Assembly: GCA_002839375.1 (NCBI GenBank)
Contig: PGXY01000003.1
Span: 405,863-469,862, forward strand
Reading direction: 5' to 3'
DNA: 64,000 bases
DNA from: Spirochaetae bacterium HGW-Spirochaetae-1
GTDB lineage: Bacteria; Spirochaetota; UBA4802; UBA5550
The notes under the pieces are model-generated. The model was not told where the DNA came from and did not search any database. It saw nothing but the letters and a program-made list of their open reading frames with translations. Made by a program: the position numbers and the translations under genes. Shown piece by piece: positions 8,274 to 17,485 of this stretch. Numbering within the stretch: the stretch's first letter is position 1; each line of letters opens with the position of its first letter.

Positions 8274-10417
8274 TTACCAGTATTTAGTTTCCCATCCCGG
8301 GGCCGATTTGTTATGGCAGCCCAGACCAACCCGTCCGCAGGAATTATTGGAATCATCCCAGAGCAGGAGAATGCTCGCCGGATCTTCAAAAATTACCAGG
8401 TTCACCGCCTCATTATCCCGGTCCCCCGTTCCGTTTATATGCGTCCCGCTGTTAGTGTATTCATGATGACAACAATCACATGTATCGGCGTAGCCAAAAT
8501 TACGGGCATACCCGACATGCGTGTCATGGTGACCGGAATCAAGAGGATCAGGATAGTAGGCAGAATAGGCGCTGCTGTGGCATGATGTACATGTCATCAG
8601 TGATGCTCCTTCCCATGAGGCATTCCCGTGGCAGCTCATGCTTTCACAGGTCCCCTGGACATCATTCCAGGAGCCGCCGTATTCCACGCTGAAGCTCACC
8701 ATTCCCGACAGGTCCGTCGTTCCATCGGTGTGCGCGGCGTTGTCACGGTAATTGTAATGACACGTTTCGCAGATCATGCCATTCATCTCAGCCTGATTTG
8801 TCGACAGATGAACGCTGTGCCTCCCCTTCCCCAGGGGGTCCAGGACCGTTCCCGGCGCGTGGCACGATACGCAATCCAGTTCTTCCGTGGTATACCAGGA
8901 GATTGATCCATGACAGCTCAAACTTGCGCAGGTCCCGGTGCTGTTGTCCCATGTTGCGGTGAATCCGTCGGCAAAATAAATGATCTGCCCGGCTCCATCG
9001 GCATCGTCTCACATGAATAGCCGTGCTCACCCACGTGAGCGATATGTTTCCCATAACTGCCGGAACCGTTAAGGGTCATGGGGTCATTTGCCAGGCCCGA
9101 TGCGTGACAGAGCTGGCAGGTCGACTCTTCAGTCGTATACCAGCTCACCGATCCGTGGCAGCTCAGATTTGCGCATGTCGCGGTACTGTTATTCCAGGTC
9201 GCCGTGTCTTCTTCGGCAAAGACAACAAGCTGCGCCAGTCCATCAGTATCCAGTTCTCCATTGCTGTGCAGAGGATTGCTTTTATATCCGTTATGACAGG
9301 TCTCGCAGGAATAGCCCCGGTCGCTCACATGAGTCAAGTGCTTTCCATCGCTGCCCGAACCGTTAAGAGCCAGAGGGTCATTGGGAAGACCCGGTCCGTG
9401 ACAGAGCTGACAGCCTGATTCCTCTGTCGTGTACCAGTTTATCGATCCGTGACAGCTTAAATTAGCGCACGTCCCGGTGCTGTTGTCCCATGTTGCGGTG
9501 AATCCGTCGGCAAAATAAATGATCTGCCCGGCTCCATCGGCATCCAGCATGCTTTTGTATCCGTTGTGACAGATATCGCATGAATAGCCGTGCTCACCCA
9601 CGTGCGCAACATGTTTCCCGTCGCTACCGGAACCGTTAAGAGTCATCGGGTCGTTTGCCAGGCCCGATGCGTGACAGAGCTGGCAGGTCGACTCTTCAGT
9701 CGTATACCAACTCACCGATCCGTGACAGCTTAGATTGTCGCATGTCCCGGTACTGTTATTCCAGACTGCCGAATCTTCCCCTTCAAAAGAAATAAGCTCT
9801 GCGGTACTATCCGAATCAAGCTGGCCGTTCATATGCAGGGGATTGGTTTTATAATTACTATGGCATGTCTCACAGGAATAGTCCAGGTCTTGGGCATGAA
9901 TCGAATGCTTTCCATTGATCCCGTCACCGCCCAGCACAAGAGGGTCATTGGCAAGACCCGGGCCATGGCAGAGCTGACAGCTTGATTCCTCTGTCGTGTA
10001 CCAGCTCACCGTTCCATGGCAGCTCATGTTGGCGCAGGTTCCGGTGCTGTTGTCCCAGACTGCATCGGCATTTTTAGCACTGAAAAATATTATATCACCC
10101 CCGGTCTGTGTTTCATTGACACTATCGTATCCGTTCAGTATGCGGTCTTTGTGGAGCGGATGATCAAGATAGCCGCTATGGCAATCATCACAGGTCATAT
10201 TGAGCGCCGGGGATAAATGGGATTCATGTTTACCGCTTCGGGGCGGATACAAGCCCAGGGTTGTAGACACATGACAGAGTGATGCTTCGCATGACGCGTC
10301 AGTATCATACATTTCTTCTTCGGCAAAATTGGAATTTATATCTCCGCAGGCCGACATGGCAAAACAACTTATTATGACGAGCAGTGCGCAACTGCAGGAA
10401 TACATTCTATGTCTCAT
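8274..10417 (-). pseudogene. large multihaem lipoprotein (CxxxxCH/CxxCH repeats), frameshifted
   Basis: The first frame runs from 10417 and the second continues to 8274. Together they would give ~723 residues if a 28-nt gap at about 9005 were restored. The N-terminus has a lipobox (CFAMSAC). The body repeats a CxxxxCH-(~15)-CxxCH-(~40)-CxxCH unit, e.g. CANLSCHGS, CQLCHGP and CETCHNG, the pattern of the Geobacter-type 'C4xC/C2xCH' cytochrome family. About 20 haem motifs are readable. At 9005 the sequence lacks 28 nt that are present in the adjacent 567-bp repeat copy. This shifts the frame, removes one CETCH motif and truncates the product at 499 residues. It is either a real pseudogene, a heterogeneous population, or an assembly slip in a repeat. 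The unbroken form would be a surface electron-transfer lipoprotein partnering the downstream barrel and cytochrome. Confidence 0.8.
8941..10046. repeat. 567-bp tandem duplication inside the haem lipoprotein gene
   Basis: The same sequence (CTGTTGTCCC and flanks) begins at 8941, 9480 and 10047. The 9480-10047 period is 567 bp (189 codons); the 8941-9480 period is 539, i.e. 567 minus the 28-nt deletion. Points upstream of the deletion (9021 versus 9588) keep the 567 spacing, which locates the deletion at about 9005. Confidence 0.8.
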
Positions 10418-10485
10418 AGGGCTTTGTCCCCGATGTATAACATCTTAAAAAATATTTTTCAGACCCAGAAACGGTGGTCTGGATG

Positions 10486-10516
10486 GGCAGATTTCATCTT
10501 TCTGATGAAATCTGCC
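10486..10516. other. 13-bp inverted repeat between cytochrome genes
   Basis: GGCAGATTTCATC-TTTCT-GATGAAATCTGCC forms a perfect 13-bp stem with a 5-nt loop in the 160-bp spacer between the small cytochrome and the haem lipoprotein gene. A smaller CAGACC/GGTCTG stem lies beside it. No U-run follows, so RNA processing, mRNA protection or regulation is as likely as termination. Confidence 0.5.
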
Positions 10517-10577
10517 GCTCCATCAGCCTTCATATTATCATTCGTAATCAGACATGATTCTCAGACAAAATATGATC

Positions 10578-10847
10578 CTAGTGGCATCCGCTTCCCGCGC
10601 AATTTTGAATTCCCTTGATCTTCTGAAAATTGGTCTCCCCTTTCAAATAGCCAAGCTTTTTCTTTTCAATATTGGCGACCTTGTGGCAGTAATCACATTT
10701 GTTAACTGCCTGCCCATTTTTTTGTGCAAAATGGACCTTCTTTCCTTCCACTTCCTTGTTCATGATCTTCGGACTGGCCAGCAGACCGGAGCTGATGAGC
10801 AGGGCGGAAAGAAATAAACCGAGATACATCGACAGGTTCTTTTTCAT
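10578..10847 (-). CDS. small secreted dihaem cytochrome c
   Basis: An 89-residue protein with a clear signal peptide (MKKNLSMYLGLFLSALLISS, cleavage near LLA-SP). It has one canonical haem motif, CDYCH at about residues 51-55, and a C-terminal CAGSGCH that is a CxxxxCH-type motif ending the protein. The mature part is only ~65 residues. It lies directly upstream of the multihaem lipoprotein on the same strand and is probably the first gene of the redox locus, serving as a soluble periplasmic electron shuttle. No named family is assigned. Confidence 0.8.
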   Translation of the reverse strand: MKKNLSMYLGLFLSALLISSGLLASPKIMNKEVEGKKVHFAQKNGQAVNKCDYCHKVANIEKKKLGYLKGETNFQKIKGIQNCAGSGCH

Positions 10848-11296
10848 AAAATCTCCCCGTTAAAATTTAAAAATTTGAGACTGTTAAAAATAAATCAGTA
10901 CTCCCATATTTCTATTTTTCTTTATTATTTCCTTATTTCCACCGTCATATGCGGGAGCGACAGCTGAAAACCGGAAATATAATCATGTATGAAAATAATA
11001 TGCGGGTTTGCAGGGTAGTTGCTCAGAGTAAAATCTTCGCAGACCCCATAGTATCTCCTGCCTGTTATACAATTGGGAGTGGAAAAAGTGGACAAAATTT
11101 ATTAAGAAAAATTGAATATTTAAAAATTATTTCGTCCCGTAGATGAAAACAATACATCAATATCATAGAAAATTAAAAAAATATTTCTACTACACATAAT
11201 TTTTGCTAAACATTTATATAGTTATACCGATGTATAGTATATAAAGGCTATATAAAAAGCCTGCGATATGAAATTCAATAATCCAGGGGGAACAGT
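10848..11296. other. 449-bp AT-rich divergent spacer
   Basis: This spacer separates the minus-strand cytochrome locus from a plus-strand hypothetical gene. It is strongly AT-rich, especially 11100-11260, and contains a small AGGCT/AGCCT stem (about 11245-11262). It should hold promoters for both sides, but I could not pick a convincing -35/-10 pair. The short open frames in it have no ribosome site or protein-like composition. Confidence 0.4.
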
Positions 11297-11662
11297 ATGA
11301 AAATATATGATTTTGCACAATTCAGCGAAACTCGATGGAACCATACCGGACGTCACAATGGGACACCGGGCCCGGATTCATTTCTCAAGAAAGCTGCAGG
11401 CGGCGAGGATATGATCATGATTTCTCCCGCAGCCATGGAAAAGTTTGAGAAAAACGTCTATATTATGCGTTCCCGCGAGGAACGGGAACAGCGTCTGCGG
11501 GACTATTTTACGGAAAAGGTTATTATGCGCGCTACCAGAGGTTTAGACCGGGCATTTCCCGGCGATGAAACGGAATCTCTGTATGATTCGGACATCGCGC
11601 CCGAAGACGGCGATATCATATTGAAAAGGACAGTTGAGATTCTACTGAAACAGTTGTCCTGA
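11297..11662 (+). CDS. hypothetical protein, 121 aa
   Basis: The frame starts behind a good AGGGGG ribosome site and codes for a soluble, charged protein. Residues ~45-75 (a run rich in E, R and K around MRSREEREQRLRDYF) are likely helical, and the C-terminus is also helical. No signal peptide, membrane segment or known motif was recognised. It lies 160 bp upstream of trmB on the same strand, separated by two hairpins, so co-transcription is uncertain. Function unknown. Confidence 0.65.
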   Translation: MKIYDFAQFSETRWNHTGRHNGTPGPDSFLKKAAGGEDMIMISPAAMEKFEKNVYIMRSREEREQRLRDYFTEKVIMRATRGLDRAFPGDETESLYDSDIAPEDGDIILKRTVEILLKQLS

Positions 11663-11682
11663 TTAAGTGTTGATAAAAAAAG

Positions 11683-11720
11683 TTCACGGGAAGTGCGCGC
11701 CCTTCCATCCTTCCCGTGAA
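11683..11720 (+). terminator. hairpin after hypothetical gene (possible terminator)
   Basis: TTCACGGGAAG (11683-11693) pairs perfectly with CTTCCCGTGAA (11710-11720), an 11-bp stem with a 16-nt loop. A T-run (11735-11739) follows only after 14 nt, so termination is plausible but not canonical. Confidence 0.4.
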
Positions 11721-11776
11721 TAATCCCGTCCGACTTTTTAATTGACAAAAAGAGCCACGACAAAGTCAGGTTATGT

Positions 11777-11798
11777 ATGCCCCACTGCAGCGGGGCAT
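11777..11798 (+). promoter_or_regulatory. hairpin just upstream of trmB
   Basis: ATGCCCC-N8-GGGGCAT forms a 7-bp stem that ends 12 nt before the GGGAG ribosome site of trmB. It could influence translation of the TTG-started gene; this is a structural observation only. Confidence 0.3.
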
Positions 11799-11823
11799 AA
11801 TACATTGACGGGAGCTCCCTATC

Positions 11824-12489
11824 TTGGCACGAGGAAAACTGCGTAAATTCGACCACATCAGGACCCTTCCCAATGTCCTGGAGAACAACCTGATCAGCCC
11901 CGATCCCCTCGTGCTGAGCAACTGCTGGGAAACCAGCATTTTCAGGGACCGTCAGGACCTGACACTGGAACTGGGCTGCGGCTGGGGAGAATATGCCCTT
12001 AACCTTGGCAAAAGGCACCCCGGACGCGATTTTATCGGCATCGACATCAAAGGCTCACGGCTCTGGCACGGCGCCGTGCGTTCCCTGGAAGAGGGACTCA
12101 GCAATGTATTTTTCATCCGGATGCAGATCAGCCACCTTGCTTATTTTTTCCCCGATAAGAGTGTTTCGGAAATCTGGCTCACGTTCCCCGATCCCCATAA
12201 GGACAGTCCCGTGCGAAGCGACCGGCGAAGGCTCACGTCGCCGCGGTTTCTTTCAATTTACAAAAAAATTCTGAAAGAAGGCGGGCTTGTGCATCTGAAG
12301 ACCGATGACAGTTTTCTCTATAATTATACCATGGATACGGTGCGGCGGGAAGGAGGGATGATACTCCGAAATACCGACAATCTCTACTCTTCAGCCCTTT
12401 CCGGCGATGCCACGGAAATCCAGACCATCTACGAAAAACGGTACCTTCTCCAGAATAAATCCATCAGGTATGTGATGTTTTCATTGTAG
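11824..12489 (+). CDS. trmB: tRNA (guanine-N7)-methyltransferase
   Basis: A 221-residue SAM-dependent enzyme that makes m7G46 in the tRNA variable loop. The class I methyltransferase glycine motif is LELGCGWGEYAL, followed by the acidic ribose-binding FIGIDIKGSRLW. The family-specific segments are IWLTFPDPHKDS and RRRLTSPRFLSIY, with the later HLKTDD. Length matches TrmB. The start is a TTG at 11824 with GGGAG about nine bases upstream; no better ATG precedes the conserved region. It appears to be a single gene. Confidence 0.93.
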   Translation: MARGKLRKFDHIRTLPNVLENNLISPDPLVLSNCWETSIFRDRQDLTLELGCGWGEYALNLGKRHPGRDFIGIDIKGSRLWHGAVRSLEEGLSNVFFIRMQISHLAYFFPDKSVSEIWLTFPDPHKDSPVRSDRRRLTSPRFLSIYKKILKEGGLVHLKTDDSFLYNYTMDTVRREGGMILRNTDNLYSSALSGDATEIQTIYEKRYLLQNKSIRYVMFSL

Positions 12490-12563
12490 GCCGGCGGGCT
12501 CATCGCCGAATTCTTCAATATCGCGGTTCATCTTTTCAACTTTTCCCACCAGGGCCCGGTCCC

Positions 12564-12998
12564 TCAGGCTTTGAGACTGAAAGGACAGAACCCCTTCCTC
12601 GGGCCCGCCACATCGGGATGTTCCCGGCAGACCCTGGGCCTCATGTCATAAATTGAACAGAGTTTCCTTTCATCCAGAAAAATGCACTCGCCCTTGGCCG
12701 TTTGTTCAAGGACAAATTTTCCCGTTCTGATGTTATATCGTTTTATAATTCCCTGCTTTTTAAGAGACTTAACCAGCCCCTTCATGTCATGCTGCGTTTC
12801 CCAGAGAGAAGCATATCCGCAATTAATCATATCCTCGGCATTTACTTCCACAATGAGTGTGCAGCAGCGGGCTGCACAACGGGAACACATGCCCTTGTTG
12901 TACCGGCTCCAGGTGCGGGTATCATCAATACCCGCACCTTTTATAATGGTGGTTGTTTTTGCCGCGGAATTCATTGTCTGCATACTCCCGGTTCCCAT
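12564..12998 (-). CDS. YkgJ-family cysteine-cluster protein
   Basis: A 144-residue cytosolic protein with the cysteine pattern of the YkgJ/UPF0153 zinc- or iron-chelating family: CSRCAARCC near residue 38, then C-x-x-L-D-x-x-x-x-CSIYDMRPRVCREHP, and a final FCPF. Members are thought to bind a metal or Fe-S cluster; biochemical function is unknown. The frame starts at 12998, but ATGs at 12983 and 12974 sit closer to a GGGAG ribosome site and are equally possible. Confidence 0.85.
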   Translation of the reverse strand: MGTGSMQTMNSAAKTTTIIKGAGIDDTRTWSRYNKGMCSRCAARCCTLIVEVNAEDMINCGYASLWETQHDMKGLVKSLKKQGIIKRYNIRTGKFVLEQTAKGECIFLDERKLCSIYDMRPRVCREHPDVAGPRKGFCPFSLKA

Positions 12999-13115
12999 AT
13001 GTACGGTTTTCTTTTACATAAAAAAAGTGAGTATTAAAAAGAGGGGGCAAATTTGACAAGAAAAAAATGCGGGCTGGAATTATTCAGTGTATGGGGCAGC
13101 GGCTATACCCAGACC

Positions 13116-13508
13116 TCACCTTCTTTTCCGGTGATAGGCAATCTCAATAATACGTTTAACCTTTTCATTGATTGCCGAGGGGTTGATATCACAGGCCTGG
13201 CCTATAAAATGTACGGCATTGCGAAAATCGCCGTCCTTGTAAGCGTATTTGGCCATGAGATAATAAATACGGTCAAAGGCCGGGTCATGGTGTGTGGCTT
13301 TTTTCAGAACATGAATAGCATCATGAAAGGCGCCATTCAGGGCATGAATATAGGCGAGATCGATATAGGCATAGACAAATCCCGGGTTAAGATCAATTAC
13401 ATGATTAAGACATTCTTCCGCTTTTTCATAATTGCGGTGATTTATCCACGCCGATGCCATATCGTAGTAATCTTCTGCTTCGATGTACCGGTAGTTATCC
13501 ATAATCAT
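13116..13508 (-). CDS. tetratricopeptide-repeat protein
   Basis: A 130-residue helical protein consisting almost entirely of TPR units, with motifs such as ...YEKAEECLNHVIDLNPGF, HDAIHVLKKATHHDPAF and RNAVHFIGQACDINPSA at ~34-residue spacing. TPRs mediate protein-protein contacts. No signal peptide is present, so it is likely cytosolic. The second in-frame ATG (13502) has the better spaced AGG. It is close to the 3' end of the hybrid kinase gene on the same strand but separated by 139 bp. Confidence 0.85.
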   Translation of the reverse strand: MIMDNYRYIEAEDYYDMASAWINHRNYEKAEECLNHVIDLNPGFVYAYIDLAYIHALNGAFHDAIHVLKKATHHDPAFDRIYYLMAKYAYKDGDFRNAVHFIGQACDINPSAINEKVKRIIEIAYHRKRR

Positions 13509-13647
13509 ACCTGCTTATACATATTTGCCCGGTGCCGTTGCCCGTGCTTACCGATTATTAGAACCATGACCGGGGGGAAATGTATCAGAAAAAATAACCG
13601 GCACACCGCTTTTTCAACGACACGCCACGGTAAAATCATTGTACCTT

Positions 13648-16215
13648 TTATGCACTGTACAGAACCTGATGAACCGCTTCAGCAAGCTTTTCTGCCGTAT
13701 AAGGTTTCTGAAGAAAACCGGACACACCCATATTGATGATGGCACTCACGCGGTCATCCTGACGGAAACCCGAAGAGAGGATTACTTTCACGGAGGGATC
13801 AAATGCCTTCAATTCTATAAAGGCCTCCTTCCCTGATTTTTTCGGCATCACCATATCCAGGAGCACCAGGATAATATCATCCCGTTTCTCTTTATAGAGA
13901 CGCACTCCCTCCTCGCCATCCCCGGCCAGAATCACTTCGTAGCCGCACTCCTCGAGAATGGACTGTGCCGACCGGCGCATAATATCTTCATCGTCAATTA
14001 CGAGAACAAGCCCCGATCCCCGGGTGAGCTCTCCTGATCCGGGCCTTTCCTTTATCTCGGGAAGGAGCTCAGTTGCGGCAGGAAGATACATGGTGAATGT
14101 TGACCCTTCACCGACTTCGGAGTAGAGGTCGATGAATCCCCGATGCTGCCGGACGATATTATACGTCACGGAAAGACCAAGGCCCGTTCCCTTGCCTTTA
14201 TCCTTTGTGGTAAAAAAAGGATCGAATATTTTTGCAGCCACGGTGGCATCAATCCCCACGCCCGTGTCGCTCACGGAAATGGCCCAGTAGTCCCTGATTT
14301 CCGATTCGGGGTGCGTGGCGCAGAAACGGTCATCGGCGAACCTTTTTTGAATATCAACCCTGAGCTCTCCACCCTGTGGTTCTCCCTCCCCCCGCATAAG
14401 TGTCATGGCATGGTAGCCGTTTACGCAAAGATTCAGCAGGACCTGTTCCATCTGGGTAAGATCGGCCCTGATCACGGCACTGTCACTGCAGTATTCGGCC
14501 GAGACGGTCACTGATTTATCAAAAGAGCTCTGACAGACCTTCAGCACGTGCCGCACCGCCTCGTTCAGGTCCACGGGAACAAGAACCAGTTCCTGCTTCC
14601 TCGTGAGTGTAAGAAGCTGCTGCACCATATCCGCAGCTCGCTGTGATGATTCATCGAGGAGAGAGAGATACCGTTCGATGTCAGGCGCATGAACATCCAG
14701 TTTCGCAAACTTCACTTTCAGGAGGGAAATAGCGCCGATAATCCCCCCCAGGACATTATTGAAGTCATGGGCCAGGCCGCCCGCCAGGCTTCCCACGGTT
14801 TCCATTTTCTGCGCCTGCCTGAGCTGCAGGTCTTTTTTCTCCATTTCGGTCGTATTATCTATGCGTATCACGATACCGCTGCTGCTGCCGTCACCTGCGA
14901 TGGGGAAAAGCGTCACGTCATGATAGGATATATCGCCTTCATGGAATACTTCGCGACGCAGTTGAACTTCCCTGCCGTCTCGTATTATATTCTCAAAATA
15001 CTTCTTGTACTTCTTCAGGAGCCCCGTTACTTCCCAGAAAGGCCTTCCCAGGGCGTCGATTGCGGATACGCCCGTCATCGTATGGGCTGCACGGTTCCAC
15101 TGCGTGATCATGCCATCCCTGCCAACTCCCACCAAGAGCGATGGCATGGAATCGAATACGTTGCCCAGGTAATTGTGCGCCCTCTCCAGTTCTTTCTCAG
15201 TTTCCTTCATTTTAGTAATTGCATCATTATAAGTCGTTTCAAGAACTTTCCATTCCGCATAACGGGACTGAAGAACCAGAGACGATGCTGCCTTATTCTT
15301 TATGAAACCGAGAAATTCATACAGGGGGGCAAAAAATGATTTATTGAACCAGAATATCCTTATAAAATAAAATCCGATTACAAGAAAAACAAGGGATATA
15401 AAATAATATCGGATTATTGACGATGATTCGTGGTACACTTTGTAGGGAGTGAGTATGACGAGATGGAGCTTCAGGCTCTGTATGATCTGTTCAAGATAAT
15501 GATACCGGACATCATTGATCACCGTCTCCTCATGAGGGCCTCCCCTGAATTCCCAGTAGGGATACTTTTCAGGGGATGAACGGTACAAAACCTGTTTTGA
15601 GTCGGCCTTGAGAAGAAGAATAATCGATTCGGAATGGAGCCTTATCAGTCCGGTCCTCTTGATGAGACTGAAGAGGGCTCTGATATCGATCTCCCCCACC
15701 ATGACCCCCCGGTGATGAGGAAAAATGAAGCTGAATGTTTCCTTACCCGTTATCACCGATGAATACACCGGTGTTACCAGGGGTTTTTGTGTATCCTGAA
15801 CCTCACGCAGATACCGGGCCATTCCGGTTCCCGAGAGGTCGAGAAAATCCATGGCTCCGCTTTCATTGCGCAGGTAATAAAAATCGCCGATAATCTGGCG
15901 TCTGTTCACGTGATAAAGGGCCTGGAGGTATTGAACCCTGGCGAGAAAATTTTTCCTGTCCTGCCACTGTAATCCCGTCCTTTCCACCATTGAAGCGGCA
16001 ATCTGGAGATTGTTCATTTCACTTAAAATGTAGTTGTCAATACTCCCGATCATGCTGTGGACACGATTCTCCCGCTCCTGATCAAGCTGCATGACAATAC
16101 GTTCCGTGGCGTTTACATAGATCATGTAGGAGATGAGTATGATAAGAACGATCAGAAGCGCATCAATGATATAGGAGGTTTTTCTCAGTGAGACGTTTCT
16201 ATTCGATTTTCTCAT
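13648..16215 (-). CDS. hybrid sensor histidine kinase with PAS and receiver domains
   Basis: About 855 residues. An N-terminal membrane helix (LLIVLIILISYMIYV) is followed by a ~220-residue extracytoplasmic sensor of Cache-like size, then a second helix (YYFISLVFLVIGFYFIRIFWF). A coiled stretch and a PAS domain (MTGVSAIDALGRPFWEVTG) lead into the dimerisation H-box AGGLAHDFNNVLGG. The ATPase boxes include SDTGVGID and GKGTGLGLS, and the C-terminal receiver has LVIDDED and the phosphoacceptor in LLDMVMPKKS. The start MRKSNR at 16215 overlaps the 3' end of the periplasmic binding protein gene by 17 nt; the frame extends to 16266. The pair is therefore probably a two-part ligand sensor, with the binding protein presenting its ligand to this kinase. 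No dedicated output regulator is adjacent. Confidence 0.9.
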   Translation of the reverse strand: MRKSNRNVSLRKTSYIIDALLIVLIILISYMIYVNATERIVMQLDQERENRVHSMIGSIDNYILSEMNNLQIAASMVERTGLQWQDRKNFLARVQYLQALYHVNRRQIIGDFYYLRNESGAMDFLDLSGTGMARYLREVQDTQKPLVTPVYSSVITGKETFSFIFPHHRGVMVGEIDIRALFSLIKRTGLIRLHSESIILLLKADSKQVLYRSSPEKYPYWEFRGGPHEETVINDVRYHYLEQIIQSLKLHLVILTPYKVYHESSSIIRYYFISLVFLVIGFYFIRIFWFNKSFFAPLYEFLGFIKNKAASSLVLQSRYAEWKVLETTYNDAITKMKETEKELERAHNYLGNVFDSMPSLLVGVGRDGMITQWNRAAHTMTGVSAIDALGRPFWEVTGLLKKYKKYFENIIRDGREVQLRREVFHEGDISYHDVTLFPIAGDGSSSGIVIRIDNTTEMEKKDLQLRQAQKMETVGSLAGGLAHDFNNVLGGIIGAISLLKVKFAKLDVHAPDIERYLSLLDESSQRAADMVQQLLTLTRKQELVLVPVDLNEAVRHVLKVCQSSFDKSVTVSAEYCSDSAVIRADLTQMEQVLLNLCVNGYHAMTLMRGEGEPQGGELRVDIQKRFADDRFCATHPESEIRDYWAISVSDTGVGIDATVAAKIFDPFFTTKDKGKGTGLGLSVTYNIVRQHRGFIDLYSEVGEGSTFTMYLPAATELLPEIKERPGSGELTRGSGLVLVIDDEDIMRRSAQSILEECGYEVILAGDGEEGVRLYKEKRDDIILVLLDMVMPKKSGKEAFIELKAFDPSVKVILSSGFRQDDRVSAIINMGVSGFLQKPYTAEKLAEAVHQVLYSA

Positions 16216-17320
16216 AGACTCGCCCGCCGTAAGAATAATAGTACAGCCTGCCCTCCAGGTCTCCATATTTGTCGAAGGAAATGGTCCCCATGGTTGTCTG
16301 GTATTTACGGAAGAGGATATGACTCTTCAACACCGGCGCTTCGGCCTTCCCTGTTTTTTCCAGGGCGTCGAGCAGTATTTTAGCCATGTCATAGGCGGCC
16401 GGGGCGTAATAGCCGGTTAAAGGTCCGAAATGCTTCTCATAGGTATTTTTAAAATTCATGTACCGGGTATTTTCTTCGGACATAAAAGACTGTGAAGGGA
16501 TAAATACATTTTTATCCGACTTTCCCGCCGCTTCCTCGAAAATGGTGCTCGTTATCCACAGGGTGTTCATGATGCCGATGGCTGGATTTATTTTCCTCAC
16601 ATTCTGGATGATAAGGCCCGCTTCCCTGGATGCTCCACCCGCCAGGATATACACAAAGCCGACTCCTCCCCTGCGCAGTATTTCCAGTCCCTTCGTGATA
16701 TCCATCCGCCGGGCTGAAAACCGGCTGACAATCAGGGGTCCCTTGAAATAGCGGGAAAATAATTTGAAAGCCGGTTCCGTATAGGCCTTGTTGCTTTCCG
16801 TTTCCAGAAAAACCAGGGTCCTGCCCGCGTTCTTTTTATTCAAAAACCAGGCAATATTTTTCTGTTCCTGTTCCAGGTCCATGCTGCCGCGGATAATGTT
16901 GTCGTCGTGGCCGCTGATGATCGTCGTAGAGGGACCGATTACACAGTGGAGTTTAACGGGATTCTTCAACACATCGTCATATACCGCGAGAAATGACGTA
17001 GAGGTAGTGAGGAATACAACGATATCACATTTATCTGCGATTGACGCATAGGCCTGGCGGGTCTTTTCCGGATCAAAACTGTTGTCGATGGCGAGCAGTT
17101 CAATTTCCGGCGACGCGGGATTCACGGCCCTGGACTCCTCATAAGCAAGCTTGATTGCATTGAAACCGAATATGGATGGCTGGGCATTGCTTCCTTCAAA
17201 ATTGGAAATAACGCCCACGGTATACCCATGCCTGCTTTTCCCGCAGCCGAAAGCCGCAATTGCAGCAATCAGAAAAATAACGCAGCCAATGACATATTTA
17301 ATTCCTGCCAGTCTTTGCAT
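16199..17320 (-). CDS. ABC-type periplasmic ligand-binding lipoprotein (LivJ-like)
   Basis: About 373 residues with a hydrophobic N-terminus ending in a lipobox-like AAFGC at ~residue 26, then a type I periplasmic-binding fold. Opening VGVISNFEGSNAQPSIFGFNAIKLAYEE is the family's first Rossmann segment, and TGYYAPAAYDMAKILLDALE is characteristic of Leu/Ile/Val-type receptors. The ATG at 17320 is preceded by GGGGG at good spacing (the frame begins at 17332). No permease or ATPase genes are near; instead it overlaps a hybrid kinase gene. A sensory rather than transport role is therefore likely. The ligand is unknown. Confidence 0.85.
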   Translation of the reverse strand: MQRLAGIKYVIGCVIFLIAAIAAFGCGKSRHGYTVGVISNFEGSNAQPSIFGFNAIKLAYEESRAVNPASPEIELLAIDNSFDPEKTRQAYASIADKCDIVVFLTTSTSFLAVYDDVLKNPVKLHCVIGPSTTIISGHDDNIIRGSMDLEQEQKNIAWFLNKKNAGRTLVFLETESNKAYTEPAFKLFSRYFKGPLIVSRFSARRMDITKGLEILRRGGVGFVYILAGGASREAGLIIQNVRKINPAIGIMNTLWITSTIFEEAAGKSDKNVFIPSQSFMSEENTRYMNFKNTYEKHFGPLTGYYAPAAYDMAKILLDALEKTGKAEAPVLKSHILFRKYQTTMGTISFDKYGDLEGRLYYYSYGGRVYEKIE

Positions 17321-17485
17321 TGCGGCCCCCATACAATAATAACCATATAATGATATTTATCCCAATTTGGGATATGACTGAATTATACCATCAGGGAACC
17401 GATAGTAAAGCATAAAACGGGACAAATGCCTGTTTTCTATGAGAAAAAAGATAAAGGCGCGAAGCAGGATAGAGCCGGCCATGCA

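Noticed and set aside
8274-10417. Regular repeats resembling a CRISPR array
   Set aside because: The period (189 codons, with smaller internal units) codes in-frame haem motifs, and there are no 25-40-bp repeats with unique spacers.
10949-11146. 65-residue frame in the 10848-11296 spacer
   Set aside because: No ribosome site, AT-driven composition and no recognisable motif.
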